From positions 1 to 64,000 of the forward strand of contig CAZMSH010000010.1 in the NCBI GenBank assembly GCA_964568875.1: a DNA stretch of 64,000 nt. The letters are read 5' to 3'. The notes beneath the pieces were generated by a model that saw only the letters and a list, made by a program, of their open reading frames with translations, had not been told where the DNA came from and ran no database searches. Every line of letters begins with the position of its first letter. Position 1 is the first letter of the stretch. This document shows, one piece after another, positions 45,029 to 53,492 of the stretch. The DNA is from SLNP01 sp964568875 (lineage in GTDB: Bacteria > Bacteroidota > Bacteroidia > Bacteroidales > VadinHA17). Made by a program: the position numbers and the translations under genes.

Positions 45029-47029
45029 ATGCCCGATTCAGTTAATTACCGTGACATTACCACCCGTGAAAGGGAGGTGATGGAGGCAAATGGCTGCAGA
45101 TGTGATGACTGGAGCAGGGTAAAGGTTGCCGGTGGATTTATCGCGTCATCTTTTGCCAATGTCTGCTTTTCAGGTGACATCTTTCTGGGTGTAATGAGCG
45201 GCATAAGAACTGACAACGCAGGAGTCAGTGAGCATGAGGGGATATGGAACGCCAGGATTCATAACTGCACGATCGGGGATCATGCAGTCATCAGAAACAT
45301 ACAGGGTTATATCGCCAACTATGTCATTGAAGATTTCGTGGCTATTTCCGGTTGCGGAACCATAGTCACTGATGGAGAAACCTGTTTTGGCAACGGCGCG
45401 GTGGTAAATGTGCTGAATGAAGCAGGCGGACGAAGTATAAGGATATGGGATGGACTGACGGCACAGCTTGCATATATAGCAGCTGTATGGCGGCATCGTA
45501 ACAAAACCCTAAAGGCAATTGACAAAATTATCGACCGGCATTGCAATTCAATAAAGTCCTCAAAAGGGGTCATCGGAAGTATGTCAAGGATTACCGGATG
45601 CAGCTCAATAAGAAACGTCAGGGTTGGCAAAGGTGCGACGCTTGAGAATTGCCTTACCCTTGCCGAAGGGTCGGTTAACAGTAGTGAGGAAGAACCGGTG
45701 TTTATAGGCCCCGGAGTCATTATGGAGAGGTTTATCGTAGGCAGAAGCTCGGTAGTAACCGATCAGTCTGTTATCAGGGATTGCTTTGTCGGGGAGGGTT
45801 GCCACATCGGTATGCAGTTTTCTGCCGTTCACTCTCTCTTCTTTGCCAACTGCAGCTTTTACCAGGGAGAGGCCTGTTCAATATTTGCCGGACCGTTTAC
45901 CGTTTCACATCATAAATCAACACTTCTTATTGCAGGTATGTTCTCATTCATGAATGCAGGCAGTGGAACAAACCAGAGCAATCACATGTACAAGCTGGGG
46001 CCCATTCACCAGGGGATCATAGAGCGCGGATCGAAAACAGGCAGCGACTCGTACCTTCTGTGGCCGGCAAGGATCGGCGCCTTCACTCTCGTTGTCGGAA
46101 GACACTATGGCAATCCCGACACCTCAATGTTTCCCTTCTCATACCTCGTCGAGAAGGGTGGAGGAAGCCTGCTGATACCGGCCTTGAACCTTACCAGTGT
46201 GGGAACCATAAGAGATGCACGCAAGTGGCCAAAGCGGGATAAGAGAACTGGTAAGGATGTCGCTGATTTAATCAGTTTTGATCTTTTTACGCCCTATACA
46301 GTTGCGAAGATGATAAAAGGTCGTGACCTTCTTGAAGACATATCAGGGGAGAAGGGTGACGGAACCGAATATCATAATGCTTCAGGCTTCAGGATATCCA
46401 GGAGGACCCTGAGAAAGTGTATCGATTTCTACGACGCAGGAATAAACAAATTCCTGGGCAATTCGCTGATCAGCAGACTGGAAGGCGAAGAGATAACTTC
46501 TCAAAATGAATTGCGCCGGCGGCTTGCCTCTGACTCAGCGACAGGAGCAGGCGAGTGGGCTGATGTAGGAGGCATGACAGCGCCGCTGGAAGAGTTTGAA
46601 GCAATCGTTGACAAGATCGAAAAAGGAAAGATTTCGTCTGAACATGATATTAAGGGTGAGTTTGCGACTGTGGCGGCAAACTTACGGAACGCAGAGTGGA
46701 GATGGACAGCAGCAGTACTGGAAAAAAGGAAGGGCAAGCCGGTAGCTGAATTCTCTGCCGGTGATGTTATTGATATTATCAAAGAATGGAAGAAGAGCGT
46801 TGTAGACCTCGATTACAGATTGTATGAGGATGCAATGAAGGAGTTCGGACTGTCGGCCAGCACAGGGTTCGGGGCAGATGGTGATGATAAGGTTAAAAGA
46901 GCCGATTTTGAGGCTGTTCGAGGTAACCCGGAAAGCAACCATGAAGTGCAGTCAATAATGGAGCATATAAAGGAAAAAACCCAAATCGCCGATCGCCTTA
47001 TAAACCAGTTAAAAATCCTTAACCCCTGA
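45029..47029 (+). CDS. DUF4954 left-handed beta-helix protein
   Basis: A 666-residue protein of the DUF4954 family. The first ~400 residues contain irregular hexapeptide repeats (HNCTIGDHAVIRNI, RIWDGLTAQLA, IGPGVIMERFIVGRSSVVTDQSVI), predicting a left-handed parallel beta-helix like that of UDP-sugar acyltransferases. The last ~250 residues are helical. The family is common in Bacteroidota and its reaction is unknown. The 11-base gap after glmS suggests a role in amino-sugar metabolism (inference). The family is long compared with usual hexapeptide acyltransferases, which have about 200 residues. Confidence 0.78.
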   Translation: MPDSVNYRDITTREREVMEANGCRCDDWSRVKVAGGFIASSFANVCFSGDIFLGVMSGIRTDNAGVSEHEGIWNARIHNCTIGDHAVIRNIQGYIANYVIEDFVAISGCGTIVTDGETCFGNGAVVNVLNEAGGRSIRIWDGLTAQLAYIAAVWRHRNKTLKAIDKIIDRHCNSIKSSKGVIGSMSRITGCSSIRNVRVGKGATLENCLTLAEGSVNSSEEEPVFIGPGVIMERFIVGRSSVVTDQSVIRDCFVGEGCHIGMQFSAVHSLFFANCSFYQGEACSIFAGPFTVSHHKSTLLIAGMFSFMNAGSGTNQSNHMYKLGPIHQGIIERGSKTGSDSYLLWPARIGAFTLVVGRHYGNPDTSMFPFSYLVEKGGGSLLIPALNLTSVGTIRDARKWPKRDKRTGKDVADLISFDLFTPYTVAKMIKGRDLLEDISGEKGDGTEYHNASGFRISRRTLRKCIDFYDAGINKFLGNSLISRLEGEEITSQNELRRRLASDSATGAGEWADVGGMTAPLEEFEAIVDKIEKGKISSEHDIKGEFATVAANLRNAEWRWTAAVLEKRKGKPVAEFSAGDVIDIIKEWKKSVVDLDYRLYEDAMKEFGLSASTGFGADGDDKVKRADFEAVRGNPESNHEVQSIMEHIKEKTQIADRLINQLKILNP

Positions 47030-47040
47030 ATCCACAAATC

Positions 47041-47174
47041 AACCCGTAACCCGCAACCCTCCTCCGCTTTCTGCCGCAAGCTACGGAGGGCGCAGCCCGG
47101 AACCCGGAACCCCCCTCCGCTTTCTGCCGCAAGCTACGGAGGGCGCAGCCCGGAACACGCACCCCGCAACCCGA
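47041..47174. repeat. AACCCGn heptamer array interrupted by two 43-bp hairpin repeats
   Basis: Heptamers of the type AACCCGN run in register around two inserted elements: 47041-47060, 47101-47113 and 47154-47174. The inserts are perfect 43-base copies (47061-47103 and 47114-47156; period 53). Each insert can fold: CCTCCG pairs with CGGAGG (47061-47066 with 47084-47089; 47114-47119 with 47137-47142), with GCTT/AAGC inside. No gene is present in this gap between the convergent DUF4954 and rfbB genes. Confidence 0.85.
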
Positions 47175-47205
47175 GGCCCCAGCCGGGTTTGCAACCATCG
47201 TTAGC

Positions 47206-47251
47206 AATCTGAAATCTGAAATCTGAAATCTGAAATCTGAAATCTGAAATC
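47206..47251. repeat. AATCTGA heptamer tandem array
   Basis: Six perfect copies of AATCTGA plus a partial seventh (AATC), 15 bases before the 3' end of rfbB. No spacer sequences, so it is not a CRISPR array. Confidence 0.93.
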
Positions 47252-47266
47252 GTTAATCTTATATCC

Positions 47267-48322
47267 TCACCCTTTTCCGTACTGCTTTTCGTAGTATTTT
47301 CCGTATTCACCCGAGATAACCCTGTTTAGCCACTCTTCATTTTCGAGATACCAGTCAACTGTTTTTTCAAGACCTGTTTCGAAATCAACGGAAGGTTCCC
47401 AGCCAAGTACTGATCTGATTTTTGATGAATCTATAGCGTATCTCAGGTCGTGGCCTGCCCTGTCGGTTACAAATGTGATAAGCTTTTCCGAGGTGCCGCC
47501 CGGCCTGTTCATCCGCCTGTCCATTATCCTGCAGAGTGATCTTACCAGATCGATGTTTCTCCACTCATTGTTGCCTCCTACATTGTATGTATCTCCCGAT
47601 TTTCCATGATGGAAGATGACATCGACAGCAATTGCGTGATCTTCGACATAAAGCCAGTCTCGTACATTTTCACCCTTTCCGTAAACCGGTATCTGTTTGC
47701 TGGTCTTGATGTTGTTTATAGTCAGCGGTATAAGTTTCTCAGGAAACTGATTCGGACCGTAATTGTTGGAGCAGTTTGAGATCACATAATTGATGCCATA
47801 TGTATGACCGTAGGCCCTTACCAGATGATCGGAAGAGGCTTTGGATGCGGAATATGGACTTCGGGGGTCATAGGGTGTATGCTCAGTAAACAGTCCTTCT
47901 GCCCCAAGGGAGCCGTAAACTTCATCAGTTGAGATATGGTAAAACCTTTTTTCCTTCTGGTTTCCTCTCCAGGCCTCGCGGCAGGCGTTAAGAAGATTTG
48001 CCGTACCAACGATGTTAGTCATTATGAATTCATCGGGGGCAGAGATTGACCTGTCGACATGTGATTCGGCAGCAAGATGAACGACTCCGTCAAAGTCATA
48101 CTTGTCAAAAAGCGATTTAACCTCCTCTTTGTCGGCGATATCTCTTTTTTCGAACCTGTAGCCGGGCATTCCGTCTACGTCGGTGAGGTTTTCAAGATTA
48201 CCTGCATAGGTCAGTTTGTCAGCATTAACTATCAGGTAGTCAGGATAGTTTCTCAGAAAACGCCTTACCACATGAGATCCAATAAAGCCGGCACCGCCTG
48301 TTATAAGTATAGTCTTGTTCAT
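47267..48322 (-). CDS. rfbB: dTDP-glucose 4,6-dehydratase
   Basis: A 351-residue extended SDR enzyme producing dTDP-4-keto-6-deoxyglucose, precursor of rhamnose and other deoxysugars. The NAD-binding motif is GGAGFIGSH (9-17), the catalytic Thr132-Asp133-Glu134 is in STDEVYG and Tyr157-x-x-x-Lys161 is in YSASK. The rhamnose genes rfbA, rfbC and rfbD are not in the window. Last gene of the nucleotide-sugar operon, 30 bases after galE. Confidence 0.95.
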   Translation of the reverse strand: MNKTILITGGAGFIGSHVVRRFLRNYPDYLIVNADKLTYAGNLENLTDVDGMPGYRFEKRDIADKEEVKSLFDKYDFDGVVHLAAESHVDRSISAPDEFIMTNIVGTANLLNACREAWRGNQKEKRFYHISTDEVYGSLGAEGLFTEHTPYDPRSPYSASKASSDHLVRAYGHTYGINYVISNCSNNYGPNQFPEKLIPLTINNIKTSKQIPVYGKGENVRDWLYVEDHAIAVDVIFHHGKSGDTYNVGGNNEWRNIDLVRSLCRIMDRRMNRPGGTSEKLITFVTDRAGHDLRYAIDSSKIRSVLGWEPSVDFETGLEKTVDWYLENEEWLNRVISGEYGKYYEKQYGKG

Positions 48323-48352
48323 CTGGTTAATATTTTCGGGTTTGTTTGGTAG

Positions 48353-49387
48353 TCACTTCTCCGCTTTTCTTATCTCCTGTTCCCATTTCCAGGCTGTCAG
48401 CATAGCATCGTCGAGCGAGCTTAGCGTCCTCCACCCCAGTTCACGGTTGGCCAGCGACGGGTCGGCCCATATCTTTTCTATGTCTCCCTTGCGGCGTGGA
48501 GCTATGCGGTATGGAATCTTAATCCCCGTAGCTCTTTCAAAAGACTCAATTGCCTCCAGTACTGAAACACCCTTACCGGTGCCAAGGTTGAAAACCTCAT
48601 ACGGCGCCTTGTTGTTTCTTTCAATAAGCCGCTTTACTGAAACAACATGAGCCCTGGCCAGATCGACCACGTGCAGGTAGTCACGTATGGCTGTACCGTC
48701 AGGCGTGTTATAGTCATTGCCATAGACGTTCAGTTCCTTTCTTAATCCTATAGCTGTCTGGGTTATGTAGGGAACCAGGTTTTCAGGAACGCCGGTTGGA
48801 AGCTCTCCGATAAGAGCTGTAGGGTGTGCGCCTATGGGATTGAAGTACCGCAGTGATATTGCATTAAGTATTTCAGGCGAGGCGCTGGTGGCATCGAAGA
48901 TAATGTCTTCGCTTATTTTCTTTGTGTTCCCATAGGGTGAGATAGCCGGAAAAACCGGATCTTCTTCGGTAACAGGCAGCTTTTCGGGCTGACCGTAAAC
49001 GGTGCATGATGATGAAAAGACAAACGAGTTGCAGTTGTGTCTCTTCATTGAGTCAAGCAGATTGATAAGCGAAACGAGATTGTTTCTGTAGTATTCCAGG
49101 GGTCTCAGAACGGAATCGCCTACAGCCTTCAATGCGGCAAAGTGTATTACCGCATCTATGTTCCTGTGTTCTGAAAAGAGGGTTTCAAGTCTGGCTGAGT
49201 CACAAAGGTCAAATGGCTCAAGGTGCGGATTGATTCCGGTAATACGCGATATTCTTTCAGCAATGAAAGGTTCTGAATTTGAGAAGTTATCTACGATAAT
49301 TACTTCATAACCCTCTTTCTGCAGTTCAACGACTGTATGCGATCCTATGAATCCTGTTCCACCTGTTACCAGAACTTTTCCGTTCAT
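48353..49387 (-). CDS. galE: UDP-glucose/UDP-N-acetylglucosamine 4-epimerase
   Basis: A 344-residue SDR epimerase interconverting UDP-glucose and UDP-galactose, possibly also their N-acetyl forms. The motifs are GGTGFIGSH (9-17), the SSSCTVYG catalytic serine region (125-132) and Tyr152-x-x-x-Lys156 in YGNTK. It is located 2 bases after the UDP-sugar dehydrogenase gene and is part of the wbp operon. Whether it accepts UDP-GlcNAc cannot be read with certainty. Confidence 0.94.
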   Translation of the reverse strand: MNGKVLVTGGTGFIGSHTVVELQKEGYEVIIVDNFSNSEPFIAERISRITGINPHLEPFDLCDSARLETLFSEHRNIDAVIHFAALKAVGDSVLRPLEYYRNNLVSLINLLDSMKRHNCNSFVFSSSCTVYGQPEKLPVTEEDPVFPAISPYGNTKKISEDIIFDATSASPEILNAISLRYFNPIGAHPTALIGELPTGVPENLVPYITQTAIGLRKELNVYGNDYNTPDGTAIRDYLHVVDLARAHVVSVKRLIERNNKAPYEVFNLGTGKGVSVLEAIESFERATGIKIPYRIAPRRKGDIEKIWADPSLANRELGWRTLSSLDDAMLTAWKWEQEIRKAEK

Positions 49388-49389
49388 TT

Positions 49390-50679
49390 TCAGAGACTCC
49401 AGTATTTGTGTTCTGAGATTTTTCCTCTCAGGATACCCTTAATATCAACTATAAGGCCGTCTTTGGTGAGCAGGTTGTTAAAATACTCTTCCTTCAGGTC
49501 AAGGTATTTCGAATGGCTGACTGCCAGTATTACTGCATCGTATTTGCCTGCAGGCGCGGAAGAGAGTGTAATCCCATACTCTTCTTTAACCTCATGTGCT
49601 GAGGCATCGGGGTCAATTATGTCAACCGGTATTCCGAAATCCCTCAGTTCGTTGTAGACATCCACAACCTTTGAGTTCCTTATATCTGTTACATTCTCTT
49701 TAAATGTAATACCCATTATGAGTATACGGGCCTCCCTCATGTTGACTCCTGCTGCTATCAGTTTTTTTACTGTTTGCTTCCCGACATAACGACCCATGCT
49801 GTCGTTTATGAACCGGCCGGAGTCTATCATATGTGGGTGATAGCCAAGGGATTTGGCTTTGTATGAGAGGTAGTACGGATCAACGCCGATGCAGTGACCC
49901 CCTACAAGGCCAGGATAGAAGTTGAGGAAGTTCCACTTGGTGCCGGCAGCTTCGAGTACCTCGTACGTGTTGATGCCCATCTTGTTGAAGATGATAGAGA
50001 GTTCGTTCATGAAGGCGATGTTGATATCGCGCTGGGTGTTCTCTATTATCTTGGCAGCTTCGGCGACCTTAATGGAACTTGCCCTGTGAACACCTGCCTT
50101 TATTATCAGCTCATATGCACGGGCAATGTTCTCGGCTGATTCGGGGTCGCATCCGCTGGTTACTTTGACTATGGCCGTCAGTGTGTGCTTTTTGTCGCCC
50201 GGATTGATTCTCTCGGGGCTGAAGCCTACCTTGAAGTCGGTCTTGTATTTCAGTCCTGAGAATCTCTCAAGAACAGGAACACACTCTTCCTCTGTACAGC
50301 CGGGATAAACAGTTGATTCATAGACTACATAGTCGCCTTTTTTCAATATTGACCCCACTGTCTCTGAGGCTTTGATCACAGGTGTGAGATCGGGAAGGTT
50401 GTTTATTGTGGTAGGTGTTGGCACGGCAATGATATGGAATGATGCTTCCCGCAGGTCAGCAGCGTCTGCCGTATAGTGAATATCGGTTCCCTCAAATTCG
50501 GAAGGATCAAGTTCATTGCTGGGGTCTATGCCTTTCTTCATCAGCTCGACCCTGTCAGGTTTAATGTCAAAACCGACAACCTTAATCTTACGTGCAAATT
50601 CGAGTGCAATAGGCAGGCCTACATATCCGAGGCCGATCACAGAGAGTTTTGTCTCTTTTTCAAGTAGTTTGTCAATCAT
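49390..50679 (-). CDS. wbpA: UDP-N-acetylglucosamine 6-dehydrogenase (WbpA/TviB type)
   Basis: A 429-residue nucleotide-sugar dehydrogenase oxidising C6 of UDP-GlcNAc to the uronic acid. The NAD motif is GLGYVG (16-21), the structural lysine is Lys210 in EAAKIIENTQRD, and the catalytic cysteine is Cys263 in GGHCIGVDPYY. The FSPERINPGD motif is typical of the WbpA/TviB branch for N-acetylated sugars. The adjacent wbpB-, wbpD- and wbpE-type genes support UDP-GlcNAc over UDP-glucose. First enzyme of the UDP-GlcNAc(3NAc)A pathway. Confidence 0.9.
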   Translation of the reverse strand: MIDKLLEKETKLSVIGLGYVGLPIALEFARKIKVVGFDIKPDRVELMKKGIDPSNELDPSEFEGTDIHYTADAADLREASFHIIAVPTPTTINNLPDLTPVIKASETVGSILKKGDYVVYESTVYPGCTEEECVPVLERFSGLKYKTDFKVGFSPERINPGDKKHTLTAIVKVTSGCDPESAENIARAYELIIKAGVHRASSIKVAEAAKIIENTQRDINIAFMNELSIIFNKMGINTYEVLEAAGTKWNFLNFYPGLVGGHCIGVDPYYLSYKAKSLGYHPHMIDSGRFINDSMGRYVGKQTVKKLIAAGVNMREARILIMGITFKENVTDIRNSKVVDVYNELRDFGIPVDIIDPDASAHEVKEEYGITLSSAPAGKYDAVILAVSHSKYLDLKEEYFNNLLTKDGLIVDIKGILRGKISEHKYWSL

Positions 50680-50681
50680 AT

Positions 50682-51635
50682 TTAGATTTTCTTAAGTGCG
50701 GGATGATAATCTCCTTTCAGGCCTGTCGGTTTTGCGTTACGAATGCCGTAAACCGTTTCCACCGACTGGCGTGAGGCTTCCAGGCCATATCCTCTGCCGG
50801 CAAGGATTTCCTGGTATGTTATGGTGTGCAACTCGGTAAACCCGTCGCTGAACTCAAATTCATCACCATCAACGGTTATTGATCTGAATGTTGTTTTTCC
50901 GGCTTCGCGTGACTTGTCGGGAATGTCGGCAGAGTCAAGGCTGAGAAACCATCTTATTCTTGCGTTTTCCAGTTCAAGAAAGCCTGCCGCCTTGTTGTAT
51001 TCCAGCAGATGGACCTGGTTTGAAACAGTTTTTCCAAAAATCCAACCCAGCATGTCGAAGAAATGCACCCCGATATTTGTGGCCACGCCACCTGACTTCT
51101 GTATGTCTCCCTTCCACGAGATATAGTACCAGTTACCCCTGCAGGTGATGTATGTAAGGTCTATATCATATTTTGTGTTGCGGGGAGCAGAGAGCACTTT
51201 TTCTCTCAGCCTGACTATCTCGGGGTGGTGACGCAACTGGAGGATCGTATATACATTACGTTCCGTCTCTTTTTCAATTTCAATAAGGGCGTCTATGTTC
51301 CATGGGTTCAGAACCACGGGTTTTTCACATATAGCGTCAGCCTTGTGCCTCAGGGCGAACCTTATATGTGCATCATGAAGGTAATTCGGCGAGCAGATAC
51401 TGACATAGTCAATCTGGGTACCGTTTCTTTTCAGCTTCTCAAAATGACGGTCGTATCTTTCAAATTCCACAAAGAAATCACTATTTGGAAAGTAACTGTC
51501 GATAAGGCCCACCGAGTCAAACCTGTCGAGACTGGCAAGGAGCCGGTTACCTGTTTCCTTTATTGCTTTAAGATGGCGCACCGCTATATATCCGGCTACG
51601 CCTATCATTCCGAAGTTCTTTGGTTCCTGGTTCAT
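50682..51635 (-). CDS. wbpB: UDP-GlcNAcA 3-dehydrogenase (WbpB)
   Basis: A 317-residue Gfo/Idh/MocA oxidoreductase that oxidises C3 of UDP-GlcNAc uronic acid. The motifs IGVAGYIAVRHLKAIK, YVSICSPNYLHD, ICEKPVV, LQLRHHPEIV, RGNWYYISWKGD and GVATNIGVHFFDMLGW agree closely with what I remember of Pseudomonas aeruginosa WbpB. ATG 51635 is preferred; a GTG at 51647 is in frame. It lies 2 bases upstream of wbpA and 30 bases after wbpD. Confidence 0.92.
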   Translation of the reverse strand: MNQEPKNFGMIGVAGYIAVRHLKAIKETGNRLLASLDRFDSVGLIDSYFPNSDFFVEFERYDRHFEKLKRNGTQIDYVSICSPNYLHDAHIRFALRHKADAICEKPVVLNPWNIDALIEIEKETERNVYTILQLRHHPEIVRLREKVLSAPRNTKYDIDLTYITCRGNWYYISWKGDIQKSGGVATNIGVHFFDMLGWIFGKTVSNQVHLLEYNKAAGFLELENARIRWFLSLDSADIPDKSREAGKTTFRSITVDGDEFEFSDGFTELHTITYQEILAGRGYGLEASRQSVETVYGIRNAKPTGLKGDYHPALKKI

Positions 51636-51665
51636 TAGGGTGATCACTGAAAAAGAGTTGTAAAA

Positions 51666-52247
51666 TTACTTAATTATCCTTGATACGGTCTCATTTTCGA
51701 GCCGGTAATTTTCACCGCTCTCAGGGCAGGTGGCGAATCCCTTTTCATCGAATTTAAGCCTGTGGCCATATTCGCTTACCCAACCGATCTGCCGGGCAGG
51801 ATTACCTACCACAAGGGCATAAGGTTTTACCGGTCGTGTGATAACAGCTCCGGCACCTATGAATGACCATTCTCCGATATCGTTTCCGCAGACTATAGTT
51901 GCGTTGGCGCCTATTGAAGCCCCTCGTCCGACATTTGTCTTTACATACTGATCCTTGCGTATCACCGAGCTCCTTGGATTGATGATATTGGTAAAGACCA
52001 TCGAGGGGCCCAGGAAGACGTCATCATCGCATAACACTCCGGTATATATAGAGACATTGTTCTGCACCTTGACATTACGACCCAGCCTTACACCCGGCGA
52101 CACCACTACGTTCTGGCCTAAATTGCAGCCTTCGCCTATTTCGCATCCTTCCATAATATGAGAGAAATGCCATATTCTGGTTCCTTTGCCTATCGTGCAG
52201 CCATCGTCAATAACTGCTGTCTCATGCGCATAATATTCTCTTTCCAT
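51666..52247 (-). CDS. wbpD: UDP-GlcNAc3NA N-acetyltransferase (WbpD)
   Basis: A 193-residue left-handed beta-helix acetyltransferase that acetylates the 3-amino group using acetyl-CoA. The hexapeptide repeats run from IGKGTRIWHFSHI to IGAGAVITRPV. GPSMVFTNIINPRS, IVCGNDIGEWSFIGAG and VVGNPARQIGWVSEYG are WbpD signatures. It ends with a short tail (TCPESGENYRLE) typical of family members. Gap of 10 bases after wbpE. Confidence 0.92.
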   Translation of the reverse strand: MEREYYAHETAVIDDGCTIGKGTRIWHFSHIMEGCEIGEGCNLGQNVVVSPGVRLGRNVKVQNNVSIYTGVLCDDDVFLGPSMVFTNIINPRSSVIRKDQYVKTNVGRGASIGANATIVCGNDIGEWSFIGAGAVITRPVKPYALVVGNPARQIGWVSEYGHRLKFDEKGFATCPESGENYRLENETVSRIIK

Positions 52248-52257
52248 ATGCTTACTA

Positions 52258-53388
52258 TTACTTAAAAAAACCGATTATGGTTTCTGTTATGTGTTCAAGC
52301 TGCTCTTCTGTCATTTCGGTGTGCATAGGAAGTGAGATCACCTCTTGTGACAGCTTTTCCGTAACAGGGTAATTCCCGGCAGAAAAACCGTATTTTTCAT
52401 ATGCCTTTTGCCGGTTCAGGGGAACAGGGTAGTAGACCATGGAGGGTATGCCTGCCTTCTGAAGCTCATTCTTCAGATCATCACGCCTGCCGTTGGTAAT
52501 CTTAAGAGTGTACTGATGAAAGATATGATCAGACCAGCTTACTCTTTCCGGTATCTCCAGGCCGGGCAGGTTCCTGAGGGCATTATCATAGTAATCAGCT
52601 GCCGATTTCCTTGCATTGTTAAACTCATCAAGATGCCTTAGCTTGACTCTCAGAATTGCTGCCTGAAGGGTGTCCAGCCTCGAGTTGACACCGGTATGAT
52701 CGTGGTAATACCTTACCTTCATTCCATGATTGCAAATACTCCTTGCCATTGCAGCAAGCTCGTCGTTATTGGTGAAAAGCGCTCCTCCGTCACCGTAGCA
52801 GCCCAGGTTCTTTGACGGGAAGAATGATGTACAGCCGAAGTCCCCTATGGTTCCTGCCCTGGATATCGTGCCGTCACGGAATTTGTATGTGGCTCCTGTA
52901 GCCTGAGCAGTGTCTTCAATAACAAACAGATTGTGCCTGCGGGCAATGTCCATAATGGCTTCCATGTCGCAGCACTGGCCGAACAGATGTACCGGTACAA
53001 TAGCCCTTGTCTTCGGGGTAATGGCTTTCTCTATTGCTTCGGCTGTAATATTGAAACATGAGTAACATGGATCGGTAAGTACCGGTGTGAGTCCCAGCAG
53101 TGCAACAACCTCAACGGTAGCTATAAAGGTGAAGTTGGTTGTTATTACCTCATCACCGGGTTTAAGCCCCAGCGCCATCATTGCCACCTGAAGGGCATCG
53201 GTGCCGTTGGCACAGGAAATGACGTTACCTGCTTCAAGGAATGAGGCCAGCTCTTTTTCAAAGGCCTCAACATCGGGACCCTTTATAAATGCGGTTGATT
53301 CAAGGACATTTCTTATGGCTTCATCTGTTTCATTCTTAAGCCTGTCATACTGTGACCTGAGGTCAACCATTTGAATCTCTTTCTTCAT
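52258..53388 (-). CDS. wbpE: UDP-3-keto-GlcNAcA aminotransferase (WbpE/PorR type)
   Basis: A 376-residue PLP enzyme of the DegT/DnrJ/EryC1 class that puts an amino group on C3 of the keto sugar. The Schiff-base lysine is Lys193 in FFPSKNLGCYGDGG; Asp159 in VIEDTAQATGA contacts the PLP ring nitrogen. With wbpD, wbpB and wbpA downstream it completes the pathway. The P. gingivalis homologue PorR is required for A-LPS and hence anchoring of T9SS cargo. First gene of the operon; TATCTTCG at 53409-53416 (minus strand) is a near-consensus -7 element. Met7 (MVDLRSQYD) is an alternative start. Confidence 0.92.
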   Translation of the reverse strand: MKKEIQMVDLRSQYDRLKNETDEAIRNVLESTAFIKGPDVEAFEKELASFLEAGNVISCANGTDALQVAMMALGLKPGDEVITTNFTFIATVEVVALLGLTPVLTDPCYSCFNITAEAIEKAITPKTRAIVPVHLFGQCCDMEAIMDIARRHNLFVIEDTAQATGATYKFRDGTISRAGTIGDFGCTSFFPSKNLGCYGDGGALFTNNDELAAMARSICNHGMKVRYYHDHTGVNSRLDTLQAAILRVKLRHLDEFNNARKSAADYYDNALRNLPGLEIPERVSWSDHIFHQYTLKITNGRRDDLKNELQKAGIPSMVYYPVPLNRQKAYEKYGFSAGNYPVTEKLSQEVISLPMHTEMTEEQLEHITETIIGFFK

Positions 53389-53466
53389 CTGCTTCGTGAA
53401 TCAGGTTACGAAGATAATATATTTTGACTTTTTCGGTCTGTCAGTATGTGCATCTCCAATTTTGTT

Positions 53467-53474
53467 TAAATTTG
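53467..53474 (+). promoter_or_regulatory. -7 promoter element of the HU/SPOR gene
   Basis: TAAATTTG matches TAnnTTTG and lies 18 bases before ATG 53493. An AGGAGG-like TGGAGG at 53481-53486 lies at Shine-Dalgarno distance, unusual in this genome. Confidence 0.5.
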
Positions 53475-53492
53475 CATACTGGAGGCAAAGAA

